Positions 47,676 to 56,320 are shown, counted from the first letter of the stretch. The stretch is DNA of 64,000 nt from Acidobacteriota bacterium (GCA_019239425.1 JAFAZX010000015.1:47831-111830); one strand, 5' to 3'. The notes: a model not told the origin generated them from the sequence alone. Made by a program: numbers and translations.

Positions 47676-49385
47676 ATGTTACTTCAACCTTCAAGAGTCG
47701 CACGCGCTCTGCTCGCCGCGCTCTGTCTCGCGCTCTGGCCCGCGGCGCCGGCCGCCGCGCAGAACGCGCAGGCCGCGACGGCCGCGCGGGGCCTGCGCGC
47801 AGACCTGCGGGACGCGGCCGGTGCGCCTAAGTCCCCGAAGCGCCTCGTGCTGCTGCGCGCGGGCGGCGGCGTCGAAGGCTCGCGGGTGACCATCTCGTCC
47901 GACTCGCCGCTCGACGACTGCGACTCCTACGTCGCGGGCGAAAGCTTCTACGTGCGCATCCCCTGGGCCGTCGCGGCGGACGCGCGCGGGGCGGGCGCTC
48001 CGGGCCGCTTCTACAAGAGCGCGCGGGTCGAAGAGCAGGGCGACGCCGTCCTCGTCACCTTCGCCCTGCGCGAGGGCGCGGCCGTCAGTCTCGTCAGAGG
48101 CTTCAACCGCATCGAGGTCACGTTCGCGGACGGGAGGGCGACGCCGCAGCCGACGCCGCCCGCGCCCGGGGGCGAAGAGGCCGCGACCATCCGCGAGATG
48201 CGCGAGCAGATCGCCGCGCTCGAAGCGCGCGTGCGCGAGCTGGAAGCGCGCTCGGCCGCGCCGACGCCCAACGCTCCGGCCGCGGCACTGGCGGAGACGG
48301 CGAAGGCAGAGACGACAAAGGTCGGCGCGGACGCGGCTCCTGCTTCGACCGACGCGGCCGCGCACGCCGCGCACGGCGCCGGGGCGCAGCACGGCGAGCA
48401 CGACGCGGAGGCGGCGGGCGCGCCGCGTTTGCAGATACAGGGTTTCGCGGACGTGAACCTGCGCGCGGGCAACGCGGGCGGGCAGCACACCTCCTTCGCG
48501 CTCGGCCAGTTAGACCTCTTCCTCACCTCGCGCCTCTCCGAAAAGTTCGACGTGCTGAGCGAACTCATCATCGAGGCGAACGAGCGCAACCAGTTCACCT
48601 TCGAGATTCACCGGCTGCTCCTGCAGTACACGCCGAACGACAACCTGCACCTCGGCCTCGGCCGCTACCACACGGCCATCGGCTTCTTCAACACCGCGTA
48701 CCACCACGGCACCTGGTTCCAGACCACCGCCGACCGCCCCTTCATCTTCAGCTTCGAGGGCAAGGGCGGCATCCTCCCGCTCCACAACGTCGGACTCCAG
48801 GCGACGGGCCGCGTGCCCGGAGCGCCGTGGGGGATGCGCTACGTCGCCGAGGTCGGGAACGGCCGCGCGTCGCGCACGCCGCTCGACTCACCCGTGCAGA
48901 CCGCCTCGGACGAGAACAACCGGAAGGCCTTCAACCTCGGCCTCTACGTGCGGCCGAACTCTGCGCGCGGCCTGCAGGCGGGCTTCTCCGTCTACCGCGA
49001 CCGCCTCACGCCGCTCGGCAAGCCGGGGATAGACCAGACCATCGGCGCGGGCCACCTCGTCTTCCAGGACGGGCGCTACGAGTCTCTGAACGAGTTCGTC
49101 CTGATGCGCCTCTCTTCGGGCGGGAGGGTCTACAACACGCCGGCCTTCTACACGCAGTTCGCGCGCCAGTTCGGGAACCTGCGCCCGTTCTTCCGCTACC
49201 AGTACGTCAACGTGCCGGGCGACAACCCGCTCTACGCGGACGTGGGCCGCCGCAACGGCCCCGCGCTCGGCATCCGCTACGACCTGACGGACTTCGCCGC
49301 GTTCAAGGCGCAGTACGAGCACACCTCGCGGCGCAGGCAGAGCGCGCTCGACGAGCTGATCCTCCAGCTCGCCTTCACGTTCTGA
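47676..49385 (+). CDS. Outer-membrane beta-barrel (porin-like) protein
   Basis: The ATG at 47676 follows GACGAGG and gives 569 residues. A signal peptide (ARALLAALCLALWPAAPAAAQ) is followed by a globular N-terminal domain (about 35-170), a coiled coil (REMREQIAALEARVRELEAR), a His/Ala-rich linker and a barrel (about 270-569) made of alternating strands (LQIQGFADVNLRAG, LHLGLGRYHTAIGFFNTAYH, FFRYQYVNVP) that ends in the Phe-terminated strand ILQLAFTF, the outer-membrane insertion signal. Substrate unknown. Overlap with the next gene (TGATG) implies co-translation. Confidence 0.85.
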   Translation: MLLQPSRVARALLAALCLALWPAAPAAAQNAQAATAARGLRADLRDAAGAPKSPKRLVLLRAGGGVEGSRVTISSDSPLDDCDSYVAGESFYVRIPWAVAADARGAGAPGRFYKSARVEEQGDAVLVTFALREGAAVSLVRGFNRIEVTFADGRATPQPTPPAPGGEEAATIREMREQIAALEARVRELEARSAAPTPNAPAAALAETAKAETTKVGADAAPASTDAAAHAAHGAGAQHGEHDAEAAGAPRLQIQGFADVNLRAGNAGGQHTSFALGQLDLFLTSRLSEKFDVLSELIIEANERNQFTFEIHRLLLQYTPNDNLHLGLGRYHTAIGFFNTAYHHGTWFQTTADRPFIFSFEGKGGILPLHNVGLQATGRVPGAPWGMRYVAEVGNGRASRTPLDSPVQTASDENNRKAFNLGLYVRPNSARGLQAGFSVYRDRLTPLGKPGIDQTIGAGHLVFQDGRYESLNEFVLMRLSSGGRVYNTPAFYTQFARQFGNLRPFFRYQYVNVPGDNPLYADVGRRNGPALGIRYDLTDFAAFKAQYEHTSRRRQSALDELILQLAFTF

Positions 49386-49891
49386 TGAAGAGAGGCTTGA
49401 CGAGAATCGTCTTCGCCCTGTCGCTCGTCGCGGCGGCCGCCGCCGCGTGCCTCGCGCCGCAAAGGGGAGCGAGGGCGCAGACGCCGAACGAGCTCGCGGT
49501 CATCGTCAACAAGTCGAACCCGGTCGACGACCTGCCGCTGTCGGAGCTGCGCGAATACTTCCTCGCCGAGCGCGGCCAATGGCCCAAAGGCGGCGGCAAA
49601 GTCCGCGTGGTGATGCTCGAACAGGGCCTGCCCGCGCGCGACGCGGCGCTGCGGCTCATCTACAACATGAACGAGAAGGCTTACGTTAGCTACTTCCTCG
49701 GCAAGAAGTTCCGCGGCGAGACCTTGGAGGAGCCGCGGCGGCAAGCTTCGGCGGCTGACGTCATCAAGTTCGTCTCCTTCGTCTCGGGCGCCATCGGCTA
49801 CGTCCGCCCGGAGGAGGTCGACGCCTCCGTCAAAGTGCTGCGCGTCGACGGCCTCGCCCCGGGCGACCCCGGCTACAAGCTCAAGTTCTGA
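49385..49891 (+). CDS. Small periplasmic phosphate-binding-like (PBP fold) protein
   Basis: The 168-residue protein has a signal peptide (RIVFALSLVAAAAAACLA). The mature part matches the short PstS-like family: ELAVIVNKSNPVDDLPLSEL, REYFLAERGQWPKGGGKVRV, FLGKKFRGE and FVSGAIGYVRPEEVD. It is about half the length of PstS, so ligand binding is uncertain. The start overlaps the stop of the barrel gene, so the pair probably works together at the outer membrane. Confidence 0.85.
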   Translation: MKRGLTRIVFALSLVAAAAAACLAPQRGARAQTPNELAVIVNKSNPVDDLPLSELREYFLAERGQWPKGGGKVRVVMLEQGLPARDAALRLIYNMNEKAYVSYFLGKKFRGETLEEPRRQASAADVIKFVSFVSGAIGYVRPEEVDASVKVLRVDGLAPGDPGYKLKF

Positions 49892-49893
49892 GT

Positions 49894-49959
49894 GGGTGCT
49901 GGGTGCTGGGTAAGACAGTTGCTTTAACCCAGCACCCAGCACCCAACACCCAGCACCCT
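49894..49959. repeat. GGTGCTG-family inverted repeat
   Basis: The arms 49894-49911 and 49927-49944 are perfectly complementary over 18 bp; further inverted heptamers run to 49959. It starts two bases after the stop of the PBP-like gene and ends 10 bases before the XPB helicase gene. Confidence 0.9.
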
Positions 49960-49969
49960 TTTCTAAGGC

Positions 49970-51343
49970 ATGGACACGCTGCTGCTACGCTTCGACTCGG
50001 GGACGCTTCTGCTCGACGGCGCCGGGGCGGACGCGCGCGTGCCCGAAGCGTTCCGCTGGGACGCGCGCGTGATGCGCTGGCGCGCGCCCGCCTGGGAGTA
50101 CCGGCGGGTCGTCAGGGAGTTAATCAAAGACAGGATTCAATACGAAGACCACGCCCGCGCTTATCATCGCTTCGACTTCCCGACCAAGTTCCTCGTCGAG
50201 CCGCGCCCCTACCAGCAGGAGGCCGTCGAAGGGTGGAAGAGGGAGAATCACTGCGGCGTCGTCGTGCTGCCGACCGGGGCGGGGAAGAGTCTCGTGGCGC
50301 AGATGGCGATTGAGCAGGTGAAGCGCTCGACGCTGGTCGTCGTCCCGACGCTCGACCTGATGAACCAGTGGTACGACCTCCTGCTCTCCTGCTTCAACGC
50401 GGAGGTCGGCCTCATCGGCGGCGGCTACTTCGAGGTCGGCGCGCTGACGGTCTCGACCTACGCCTCGGCCTTCCGCTTCATGGAGCGGATGGGGAACCGC
50501 TTCGGCCTCGTCATCTTCGACGAGTGCCACCACCTGCCCTCGAACATCTTCCGCCACGCCGCGGAGATGTGCATCGCGCCCTTCCGCCTCGGCCTGACCG
50601 CGACGCCGGAACGTGAAGACGGCGGCGACGCTTTGCTCGAAAGACTCGTCGGCCCCTTCGTCTTCCGCCGCGAGACGCACGAGCTGGCGGGCGAGTACCT
50701 TTCGGACTACACGGTCGTCCGCCTGCGCGTCGAACTCTCGGAAGAGGAGCGCGCCGCCTACGAGCGGGAGCGCGAAGTCTTCCGCGGCTTCCTCAAATCG
50801 AAGGGCATCGGGCTGGGGTCTCTGCGCGGTTGGCAGATGTTCGTCGCGGCCTCGGCGCGCTCGCAGGAGGGGCGGCGGGCGATGATGGCGTACCGCGAGT
50901 CGAAGCGCATCGCCCTGGGCACCGACTCGAAGCTGCGCGTGCTGGGCGAGCTGTTGCAAAGGCACCGGCGCGAGAAGGTCTTGGTCTTCACGGCCGAGAA
51001 CGAGATGGTCTACCGCATCTCGCGCCGCTTCCTCGTCCCGGCCATCACGCACGAGACGGGGGTGAAGGAGCGGCGCCAGTGGCTCGAAGCTTTCAACAAG
51101 GGCGAGGTGCTCGCGCTCGCCACCTCGAAAGTTCTGAACGAGGGCGTCAACATCCCCGACGCGTCGGTGGCGGTCGTCCTCTCCGGCTCCGGCTCGACGC
51201 GCGAGCACGTCCAGCGCCTCGGGAGGATTTTAAGGAAGTTCCCCGGCAAGGAGGCGATCCTCTACGAGGTCGTCACGCAGGACACGACCGAAGAGCAGAT
51301 CAGCCGCCGCCGCGGCGCGGGCGAGCAGTTCCAGGGAAAGTGA
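49970..51343 (+). CDS. XPB/Rad25-type superfamily 2 DNA helicase
   Basis: The 457-residue protein has an N-terminal damage-recognition-like domain (about 1-85), then helicase motifs: RPYQQEAVEGW (Q-like), VVLPTGAGKS (I), VVVPTLDLMNQW (Ia), FDECHHLPS (II, DECH), LGLTATPERED (III), VLVFTAENEMVYRI (IV), ATSKVLNEGVNIPDA (V), QRLGRILRKFPGKEA (VI). XPB opens DNA in nucleotide excision repair and transcription in archaea and eukaryotes. The next gene encodes the known partner Bax1. The TGA stop lies in the GTGATAA repeat. Confidence 0.92.
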   Translation: MDTLLLRFDSGTLLLDGAGADARVPEAFRWDARVMRWRAPAWEYRRVVRELIKDRIQYEDHARAYHRFDFPTKFLVEPRPYQQEAVEGWKRENHCGVVVLPTGAGKSLVAQMAIEQVKRSTLVVVPTLDLMNQWYDLLLSCFNAEVGLIGGGYFEVGALTVSTYASAFRFMERMGNRFGLVIFDECHHLPSNIFRHAAEMCIAPFRLGLTATPEREDGGDALLERLVGPFVFRRETHELAGEYLSDYTVVRLRVELSEEERAAYEREREVFRGFLKSKGIGLGSLRGWQMFVAASARSQEGRRAMMAYRESKRIALGTDSKLRVLGELLQRHRREKVLVFTAENEMVYRISRRFLVPAITHETGVKERRQWLEAFNKGEVLALATSKVLNEGVNIPDASVAVVLSGSGSTREHVQRLGRILRKFPGKEAILYEVVTQDTTEEQISRRRGAGEQFQGK

Positions 51344-51436
51344 TAAGTGATGAGTGATAAGTGATAAGAAAATACAGGGGCCGTTTTTCCTCGCTTATCA
51401 CTTATCACTCATCACTCATCACTTATCACTTATCAC
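51340..51436. repeat. GTGATAA/GTGATGA inverted repeat between the helicase and nuclease genes
   Basis: The arms 51340-51368 and 51394-51422 pair over 29 bp with one mismatch; additional inverted heptamers continue to 51436. The left arm contains the helicase stop codon. The right end is seven bases before the Bax1 ATG. Confidence 0.92.
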
Positions 51437-51442
51437 TGACTT

Positions 51443-52651
51443 ATGCTAACGGCAGACCTCGCGATGAGCTGGCAGCGCGGCGAACGCATCCACCCGCGCT
51501 ACATCGACGTGGAGGACGAGGAGTACCTGCGCGCGGCCGAGGATTTGGTGGCGCTCTTCGTCGCGCACGACGGGCGGACGCGCGCGGCGCTCGAAGAGTC
51601 TCTGGCGGAGTACGTGGGGACGGGCACCGACTACCGCATCCTGCGCGGGCTGATCAAGCTCCTGACCGACCGCTGCGAGTTCGAGACCAGCGCCCCCGTC
51701 GAGCCGTTCGAGATTCGCCGCGCGCTCTTCCTCAAGGCGCGAGCGCGACACCCCGTGGTGACCGCCGAGACGCGGGCCGAGACCGTCAGAGAGGTCGCGC
51801 GCGAACTGTCCTGCGAACCCGCGTCGGTCATGGACGCGCTCTACGCAGACCTGCCCGACAACCAGCGGCTCACGGCGTTCGAGCCCCTGACGGCCGCGGA
51901 GCTTCTAGACCTCTACAACGTCGCGCAGGCGCAGGCGCTGCTCTACCGCTCGGTCGAGATGCGCCTGTGGCTTGAGCCGCAGCCGCCCGAAGGCTTCCGC
52001 GAGCTGTTCGGCGCGATTAAGGCTTACAGATTAATCCACACGGTGAAGGGGAACTCGCAGGCGGGTTACGAGGTGCGGCTCGACGGCCCGGCCTCGATCT
52101 TCCAGCGCTCGCAGAAGTACGGCATCCAGATGGCCGTCTTCCTGCCCGCACTCCTCCTCTGCAAGGGCTGGCGCATGCGCGCCGAGATACAGGCGAGGCA
52201 GAACCGCGTCGCCTACTTCGAGCTGACGAGCGCGCAGACCGTGCTGCGCTCGCACTACCCCGAGATAACCCCTTACGACAACCCCGCCGTCGAGAAGCTT
52301 GCCAACACCTGGGCGCGCGCCGCGAACGGCTGGACGCTGGAGCCGAGCCGCGTCGTCATAGACCTCGGCGACTCCGCCTTTATCCCCGACTACCTCCTCC
52401 GCCACGCGGAGTCGGGCGCCTCGGTCTTCCTCGAACTCCTCGGCTTCTGGACGCCCGAGCACCTCCGCGAGCGCCTCCTGGAGTTCGAACACGCCGGCCT
52501 CTCGCACTTCATCCTCTGCGCCTGGGACGAACTGCGCGGCACGCGCGACCCCATGACCAACGTCCCGCCCAACACGATTGTTTTTAAGAGAAGCTTAGAC
52601 CCGGCGGCCATTGTTTTAATGGCTGATGCGCTGATTCAGCAGGGAAGCTGA
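51443..52651 (+). CDS. Bax1-type (DUF790) nuclease partner of XPB
   Basis: The 402-residue protein matches the DUF790 family: MLTADLAMSWQRGERIHPRY at the start, a helical middle (LLDLYNVAQAQALLYRSVEM), and a C-terminal nuclease-like domain with SAFIPDYLLRH, VFLELLGFWTPEHL and FILCAWDEL. In archaea Bax1 binds XPB and cuts bubble DNA, forming a helicase-nuclease repair machine. The gene order XPB-Bax1 with a repeat in between supports the same pairing here. Confidence 0.92.
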   Translation: MLTADLAMSWQRGERIHPRYIDVEDEEYLRAAEDLVALFVAHDGRTRAALEESLAEYVGTGTDYRILRGLIKLLTDRCEFETSAPVEPFEIRRALFLKARARHPVVTAETRAETVREVARELSCEPASVMDALYADLPDNQRLTAFEPLTAAELLDLYNVAQAQALLYRSVEMRLWLEPQPPEGFRELFGAIKAYRLIHTVKGNSQAGYEVRLDGPASIFQRSQKYGIQMAVFLPALLLCKGWRMRAEIQARQNRVAYFELTSAQTVLRSHYPEITPYDNPAVEKLANTWARAANGWTLEPSRVVIDLGDSAFIPDYLLRHAESGASVFLELLGFWTPEHLRERLLEFEHAGLSHFILCAWDELRGTRDPMTNVPPNTIVFKRSLDPAAIVLMADALIQQGS

Positions 52652-52666
52652 CTGCTAGAGAGGGAA

Positions 52667-52733
52667 TTCACCACAGAGACACAGAGGCACAGCTTGTCGA
52701 GCTATTGTCTTTAAGCTGTGTCTCTGTGGTGAA
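52667..52733. repeat. Asymmetric CACAGAG-family inverted repeat
   Basis: The left arm 52667-52695 is 29 nt; the right arm 52713-52733 is 21 nt and lacks exactly one 8-nt unit (AGAGGCAC on the left). The remaining parts pair perfectly. It lies between the convergent Bax1 and rtcA genes. Confidence 0.9.
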
Positions 52734-52765
52734 ACTGTTTGCGATATAGGGCCAGACTGCAAAGA

Positions 52766-53785
52766 TTAGCCGAAGACTTCGACCTTCCAGACGTCTTCGG
52801 TCAACTGCGTGGTCGTGATTTCGACGGGCAGGAACTTTTTGACGACCTCGATGTTGGTCGTGGTGTGGGGCGTGGGCGTGACGGTGGTGTAGGAGCCGCC
52901 GCCCGCGAGCGCCATCGGGATGAGGAGCTGGTCGGCGAGGTGTTCGCCTACGGGCGCGCCGGAGTCGAGGTAGCTTCGGGCCTCTTTGACGACGCGGGAG
53001 GCGATTGCTTCGGCGCGGACGCCGCGCTCGCCTATCCCCGTGAAGACTTCGGTCAGGTGCTCGCTCTCGACGTCAATCGTGACGACGTTGCCGGGGCTGA
53101 TGGCGTTGTCCGAAGCTTCGAGGTCGAGCTGGTCGGGCATCCACCCCAACTGCTCGCTGACGACCGCCAGCTCGCGCTCGCCTACGTGCGCGGGCAGGTT
53201 GACGCAGAGCGCACGCGCCCTCTGCGACAGAATCGCGCCGCGCTCCGTGAGGTCGAGGCGGCGGAGCTGCTGCGCGGGCTCGATGTAGACGTTGAAGCGG
53301 CCGCCGCCCGGCGGGTAGAAGCCGTAACGTTGCAGCTCGACCGTCACGGTCGGCCCCGTCTTGTTGACGAGCGGGAGGAAGCTCTTCTGGATGAACTCGA
53401 ACGGCGGGGCCTTGATGTTGTGCGTGCCGCCTTCGAAGATGAGGAGGCTCGGGGCGTCGGCCAGCATCAAGGGCGGGAGCACGGCCTGGAGGACGAGCAT
53501 GGTGCTGCCGGCCGTCCCGATGCTGAACTTGTACTCGCCGGGCTGGATGGCGCCGGGTTCGAAGCTGAACTCCCTGGAGCCGACGTGCGCGCCGTCGGCC
53601 TTGGCGGTGCCGATGGCGGCGGCGGCGGTGACGGCCGTCAGGTGCTGGCGCTGGAGGCCGGGCTTGTCGCGCCGCGCCCTGACGTTGTAGACGCGGAACG
53701 GCTTGCCCGTGATGAGCGAGAGCGCGAGCGAAGTGCGTATGATCTGGCCGCCGCCCTCGCCGTATGACCCGTCGATGCTCAGCAT
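52766..53785 (-). CDS. rtcA: RNA 3'-terminal phosphate cyclase
   Basis: The 339-residue protein has IDGSYGEGGGQIIRTSLALS, RARRDKPGLQRQHLTAV, GTAGSTMLVLQAVLP, GGTHNIKAPPFEF, GRGGGRF-like PPGGGRFNVYIEP and TPTPHTTTNIEVV with the catalytic His that is adenylated. It converts 3'-phosphate RNA ends to 2',3'-cyclic phosphates. The usual partner RtcB and the regulator RtcR are not in the window. No ribosome site precedes the ATG. Confidence 0.96.
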   Translation of the reverse strand: MLSIDGSYGEGGGQIIRTSLALSLITGKPFRVYNVRARRDKPGLQRQHLTAVTAAAAIGTAKADGAHVGSREFSFEPGAIQPGEYKFSIGTAGSTMLVLQAVLPPLMLADAPSLLIFEGGTHNIKAPPFEFIQKSFLPLVNKTGPTVTVELQRYGFYPPGGGRFNVYIEPAQQLRRLDLTERGAILSQRARALCVNLPAHVGERELAVVSEQLGWMPDQLDLEASDNAISPGNVVTIDVESEHLTEVFTGIGERGVRAEAIASRVVKEARSYLDSGAPVGEHLADQLLIPMALAGGGSYTTVTPTPHTTTNIEVVKKFLPVEITTTQLTEDVWKVEVFG

Positions 53786-53929
53786 AAAGAGGTGTGCCCC
53801 GCAAGGCGCCGCAGTCTTTTACCACAGAAGCGGCGCGGCTCAAACGCCGGGCCGTTTGTGACGCCCGCCGGGGCTGTGTTGTAATCGAAAAAGAAGAAAT
53901 TCGAAGTCGGCGCGGGAGGGTTTCGGAAG

Positions 53930-54583
53930 GTGTCGCGCACGGTCGTCGTCGGCGACATACACGGCTGTTACGAAGAGCTGCTGGCGCTCGTCCGGGGCGT
54001 GCGGTTGGGTGAGTCCGACCGCCTCGTCTCGGTCGGCGACCTCGTCACGAAGGGGCCGCGGAGCCGGGAGGTGCTCGAACTCTTCATGTCGGACGCGCGG
54101 TTCTCGTCCGTCCTCGGCAACCACGACCGCGCGCTGCTCGAATACTGGAAGGGCACGCGCCGGAAGAAAGACCTCAAGGCTTCGCAGAAGCGCTGCGCGA
54201 AGGAGTTGGACGAGGGGCGAGAGGTCTACGCGGCCTTCCTCGAAACGCTCCCGCCGTACGTAGACCTCGGCACGCACGTCGTCGTGCACGCGGGCCTGCG
54301 TCCGGGGTCGCGCCTCGAATGGCAGTCGCTCGACGACCTGACGGCCCTGCGCACGCTCGGCCTCGACCGCGAGAGCCGCGGGGGCACGCCCTGGTACGAG
54401 GTCTACGAAGGCGATGCGACGGTTCTCTTCGGCCACTGGCCCTCGCCCGAGCCGCGCCGCGGCCCGCGCGCCATCGGCCTCGACACGGGCTGCGTCTACG
54501 GCCACACGCTCACCGCCTACGTCGTCGAGACCGGCGAGTTCCACAGCGTTCAGGCGCTGCGCGCATACGGCAAGAAAGAGTAG
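53930..54583 (+). CDS. Calcineurin-like metallophosphatase (PPP / ApaH-like)
   Basis: The 217-residue protein starts at GTG behind GGGAGGG. Motifs: VVVGDIHGCYEEL, VSVGDLVTKGPRS, VLGNHDRALLEYW, VVVHAGL and FGHWPS, then IGLDTGCVYG. These are the two-metal site of the PPP family. It may be a protein phosphatase or a diadenosine tetraphosphatase; sequence alone does not decide. It is divergent from rtcA and converges on the response regulator. Confidence 0.9.
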   Translation: MSRTVVVGDIHGCYEELLALVRGVRLGESDRLVSVGDLVTKGPRSREVLELFMSDARFSSVLGNHDRALLEYWKGTRRKKDLKASQKRCAKELDEGREVYAAFLETLPPYVDLGTHVVVHAGLRPGSRLEWQSLDDLTALRTLGLDRESRGGTPWYEVYEGDATVLFGHWPSPEPRRGPRAIGLDTGCVYGHTLTAYVVETGEFHSVQALRAYGKKE

Positions 54584-54700
54584 ACAGTAGGCAGTAGACA
54601 GTAGTCAGTAGGAAAACGTGAGCGGCGCGCCAGACCTTATGGTTTGGACGCGCCGCTTTGTCTTTCTATTGACTACTGACTACTGACTACTACCTACTAC
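54580..54700. repeat. GTAGACA/GTAGTCA heptamer inverted repeat between convergent genes
   Basis: Left heptamers at 54580-54612 (GTAGACA, GTAGGCA, GTAGACA, GTAGTCA); inverted ones at 54666-54700. Both stop codons lie in the arms: the phosphatase TAG (54581-54583) and the response-regulator TAG with its last residues SSR. A strong terminator hairpin is nested in the loop. Confidence 0.9.
54621..54665. terminator. Intrinsic terminator nested in the repeat
   Basis: The arms AGCGGCGCG (54621-54629) and CGCGCCGCT (54649-54657), extended by CCAGACC/GGTTTGG around a TTAT loop, form a near-perfect 16-bp stem, followed by TTGTCTTTCT. It can end transcription of the phosphatase gene and, on the minus strand (AAAACGT side), of the response regulator. 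Confidence 0.75.
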
Positions 54701-55124
54701 TCACCAGATTAAGAATCATCCCGTCCAGGCTGTCGAAATCAATCGGCTTCTGGACGTAGGCGTTGCAGCCGGCGGCGAGGGCGGGGTTGCGGTGCTTGGC
54801 CGGGTCGTGGGCGGAGACGACGATGATGGGGACGCGGCTGAACGTCTCTGTCTGGCGGAGGAAGCGTGTCACGGCGAAGCCGTTGAGGCGCGGGAGCTGC
54901 AAGTCCACGAGCACCACGTCCGGCCGCACCAAGTGCGCCACGTCGAGCGTCTCCTGCCCGTCGCGCGCCTCGGCCGTCTTGTAGCCCTTCATGCGGAGCA
55001 GCGTCAGCATCATCAGGCGGATGTCCGCGTCGTCCTCCGCGACGAGGACGGTCGTCGCCTCGCGCAGAGCGCCACCGTCGGACGGCGCGGTCGTAGAGTC
55101 GAGGCTCGTGTAAGGGTAGGACAA
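54690..55124 (-). CDS. Single-domain response regulator (CheY-like)
   Basis: The 144-residue protein starts at TTG behind GAGAGG. The receiver domain (about 25-142) has VLVAEDDADIRLMM (acidic pocket), VDLQLPRLNG (phospho-acceptor Asp), VVSAHD (Ser/Thr) and YVQKPIDFDSL (Lys). No output domain. It receives phosphate from an unlinked histidine kinase. Its last residues (SSR) and stop come from the GTAGTCA repeat. A TATACT box at 55244-55249 may be its promoter. Confidence 0.95.
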   Translation of the reverse strand: MSYPYTSLDSTTAPSDGGALREATTVLVAEDDADIRLMMLTLLRMKGYKTAEARDGQETLDVAHLVRPDVVLVDLQLPRLNGFAVTRFLRQTETFSRVPIIVVSAHDPAKHRNPALAAGCNAYVQKPIDFDSLDGMILNLVSSR

Positions 55125-55243
55125 GCTTGCCTCTCATCCGGGGAAGAAGGGTTCGTCGGGTGTGGGCTGTCTGTAGAACGGGGGGCGCCCCTCGCTTTGG
55201 CGCGGCGCACCCCCCGACCTTTCCCCCTTGCTAAAGTGTGAAA

Positions 55244-55249
55244 AGTATA
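55244..55249 (-). promoter_or_regulatory. -10 box TATACT upstream of the response regulator
   Basis: TATACT on the minus strand about 120 bases before the TTG at 55124, in an AT-rich patch. No convincing -35 box is seen at the right distance. Confidence 0.3.
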
Positions 55250-55285
55250 AGCCCCGCGTGGCGGAGGGTCTGTACGCTATGACCC

Positions 55286-56014
55286 TTAAAGTGTGGACAA
55301 GCTGTTGCTAAAGTTATCGTATTCTTCCGCCAGCGGGCGGTAGCAGACGCACGACGCGTTGGCGAGTCCGGCCGCGTCCTCGACGCGCACGAAGCCGCGA
55401 CCGTGGCTGACGAGTCCGGCCTGCCCCAGAGTCCCGACCGTCACGGTCACGCCCGAGCGCCGCACGCCGAGCATGTGCGAGAGCGACTCGTGCGTGACGG
55501 GGATCGTCTCCCCGCCGAGCCGCAGCCGCGCCAGCATGAGCCAGCGCGCGAGGCGCTGCTCGACCGTGTGCGTCGTGTTGCAGAGGGTCGCCTGCGAGAC
55601 CTGCGACATGAGCAGGCGCGAGTAGCGGAGCACACGCGCGCGGAAGCCCGGCAGCCGCTCGAAGCACTCGCGCGCCTGCGTCGTCCGGATGCGCAGGGCC
55701 GTCGCCCCGACCCGCACGGCCGCCGTGTGCGCCGCCACGTCCGAGCCGAGCAGCACGAGCAGCCCGCCTAAGCCCTCGCGCCCGAGCGCGCCGACCTCGA
55801 CCGAGACGCCGTCCTCCAGGGTCGAGAGCAGGGAGAGGAGTCCGCCCTCCGCGAAGTGTATGAACGGGACGACCTCTTCCGGCTCGTACAGACGCGCGCC
55901 CGCCTCCAGCCCGACGCGAGCGAGCTGCGGCGCGAGCTGTCGGAACTCGTCCGGCGGCAGCGAGGCGAGCAGCAGGTTCCCGACCTCTTCCTGGCGGACG
56001 GCCGAGGAGTTCAT
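55286..56014 (-). CDS. Crp/Fnr-family transcriptional regulator
   Basis: From the ATG at 56014 the protein has 242 residues. Residues about 15-130 form a cyclic-nucleotide-binding-like barrel (ARLYEPEEVVPFIHFAEGG, VEVGALGREGLGG), a dimer helix follows, and residues about 165-225 an HTH_Crp winged helix (LARWLMLARLRLG, VTHESLSHMLGVRRSGVTVT). The cNMP-binding RxA signature and an Fnr Cys cluster are not evident, so the ligand is unknown. The frame runs upstream into the CACAGAG repeat, which is ignored. Confidence 0.9.
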   Translation of the reverse strand: MNSSAVRQEEVGNLLLASLPPDEFRQLAPQLARVGLEAGARLYEPEEVVPFIHFAEGGLLSLLSTLEDGVSVEVGALGREGLGGLLVLLGSDVAAHTAAVRVGATALRIRTTQARECFERLPGFRARVLRYSRLLMSQVSQATLCNTTHTVEQRLARWLMLARLRLGGETIPVTHESLSHMLGVRRSGVTVTVGTLGQAGLVSHGRGFVRVEDAAGLANASCVCYRPLAEEYDNFSNSLSTL

Positions 56015-56154
56015 CGGCTTGCTTCCCGAGGTTGAAATGAGTCCCTCCGCCAACTGCTGTAAGGCATCGGCCGGGGCGGAGCAGTTTTTGAAGAGCGATG
56101 CGCGGATGTTAGCACCGGCGCACGGCCCCACGTTGTTCGGGGCCGTACTTAGGC

Positions 56155-56320
56155 CATAGGCCGTAGGCAGTTCGGGCGGGTAACGGAAACTGATTTCACC
56201 ACAGAGACACAGAGGCACGGCTTGTTGAGTTATGAACTCCAAGCCGTGCCTCTGTGTCTCTGTGGTGAAACTTACCCCGGCTATTTGGCCCGACGGCTAA
56301 AACCGTCAACTGCCTACTGT
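56155..56320. repeat. Composite element: perfect CACAGAG inverted repeat flanked by GTAGGCA units
   Basis: The inner arms 56194-56224 and 56240-56270 pair perfectly over 31 bp; a CACGGCTTG variant in the left arm is matched by CAAGCCGTG in the right. The outer GTAGGCAGTT (56163-56172) and AACTGCCTAC (56308-56317) form a 10-bp pair. The right end supplies CAG TAG, the end of the second Crp-type gene. I see no gene in the 299-bp gap 56015-56313. Confidence 0.9.
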
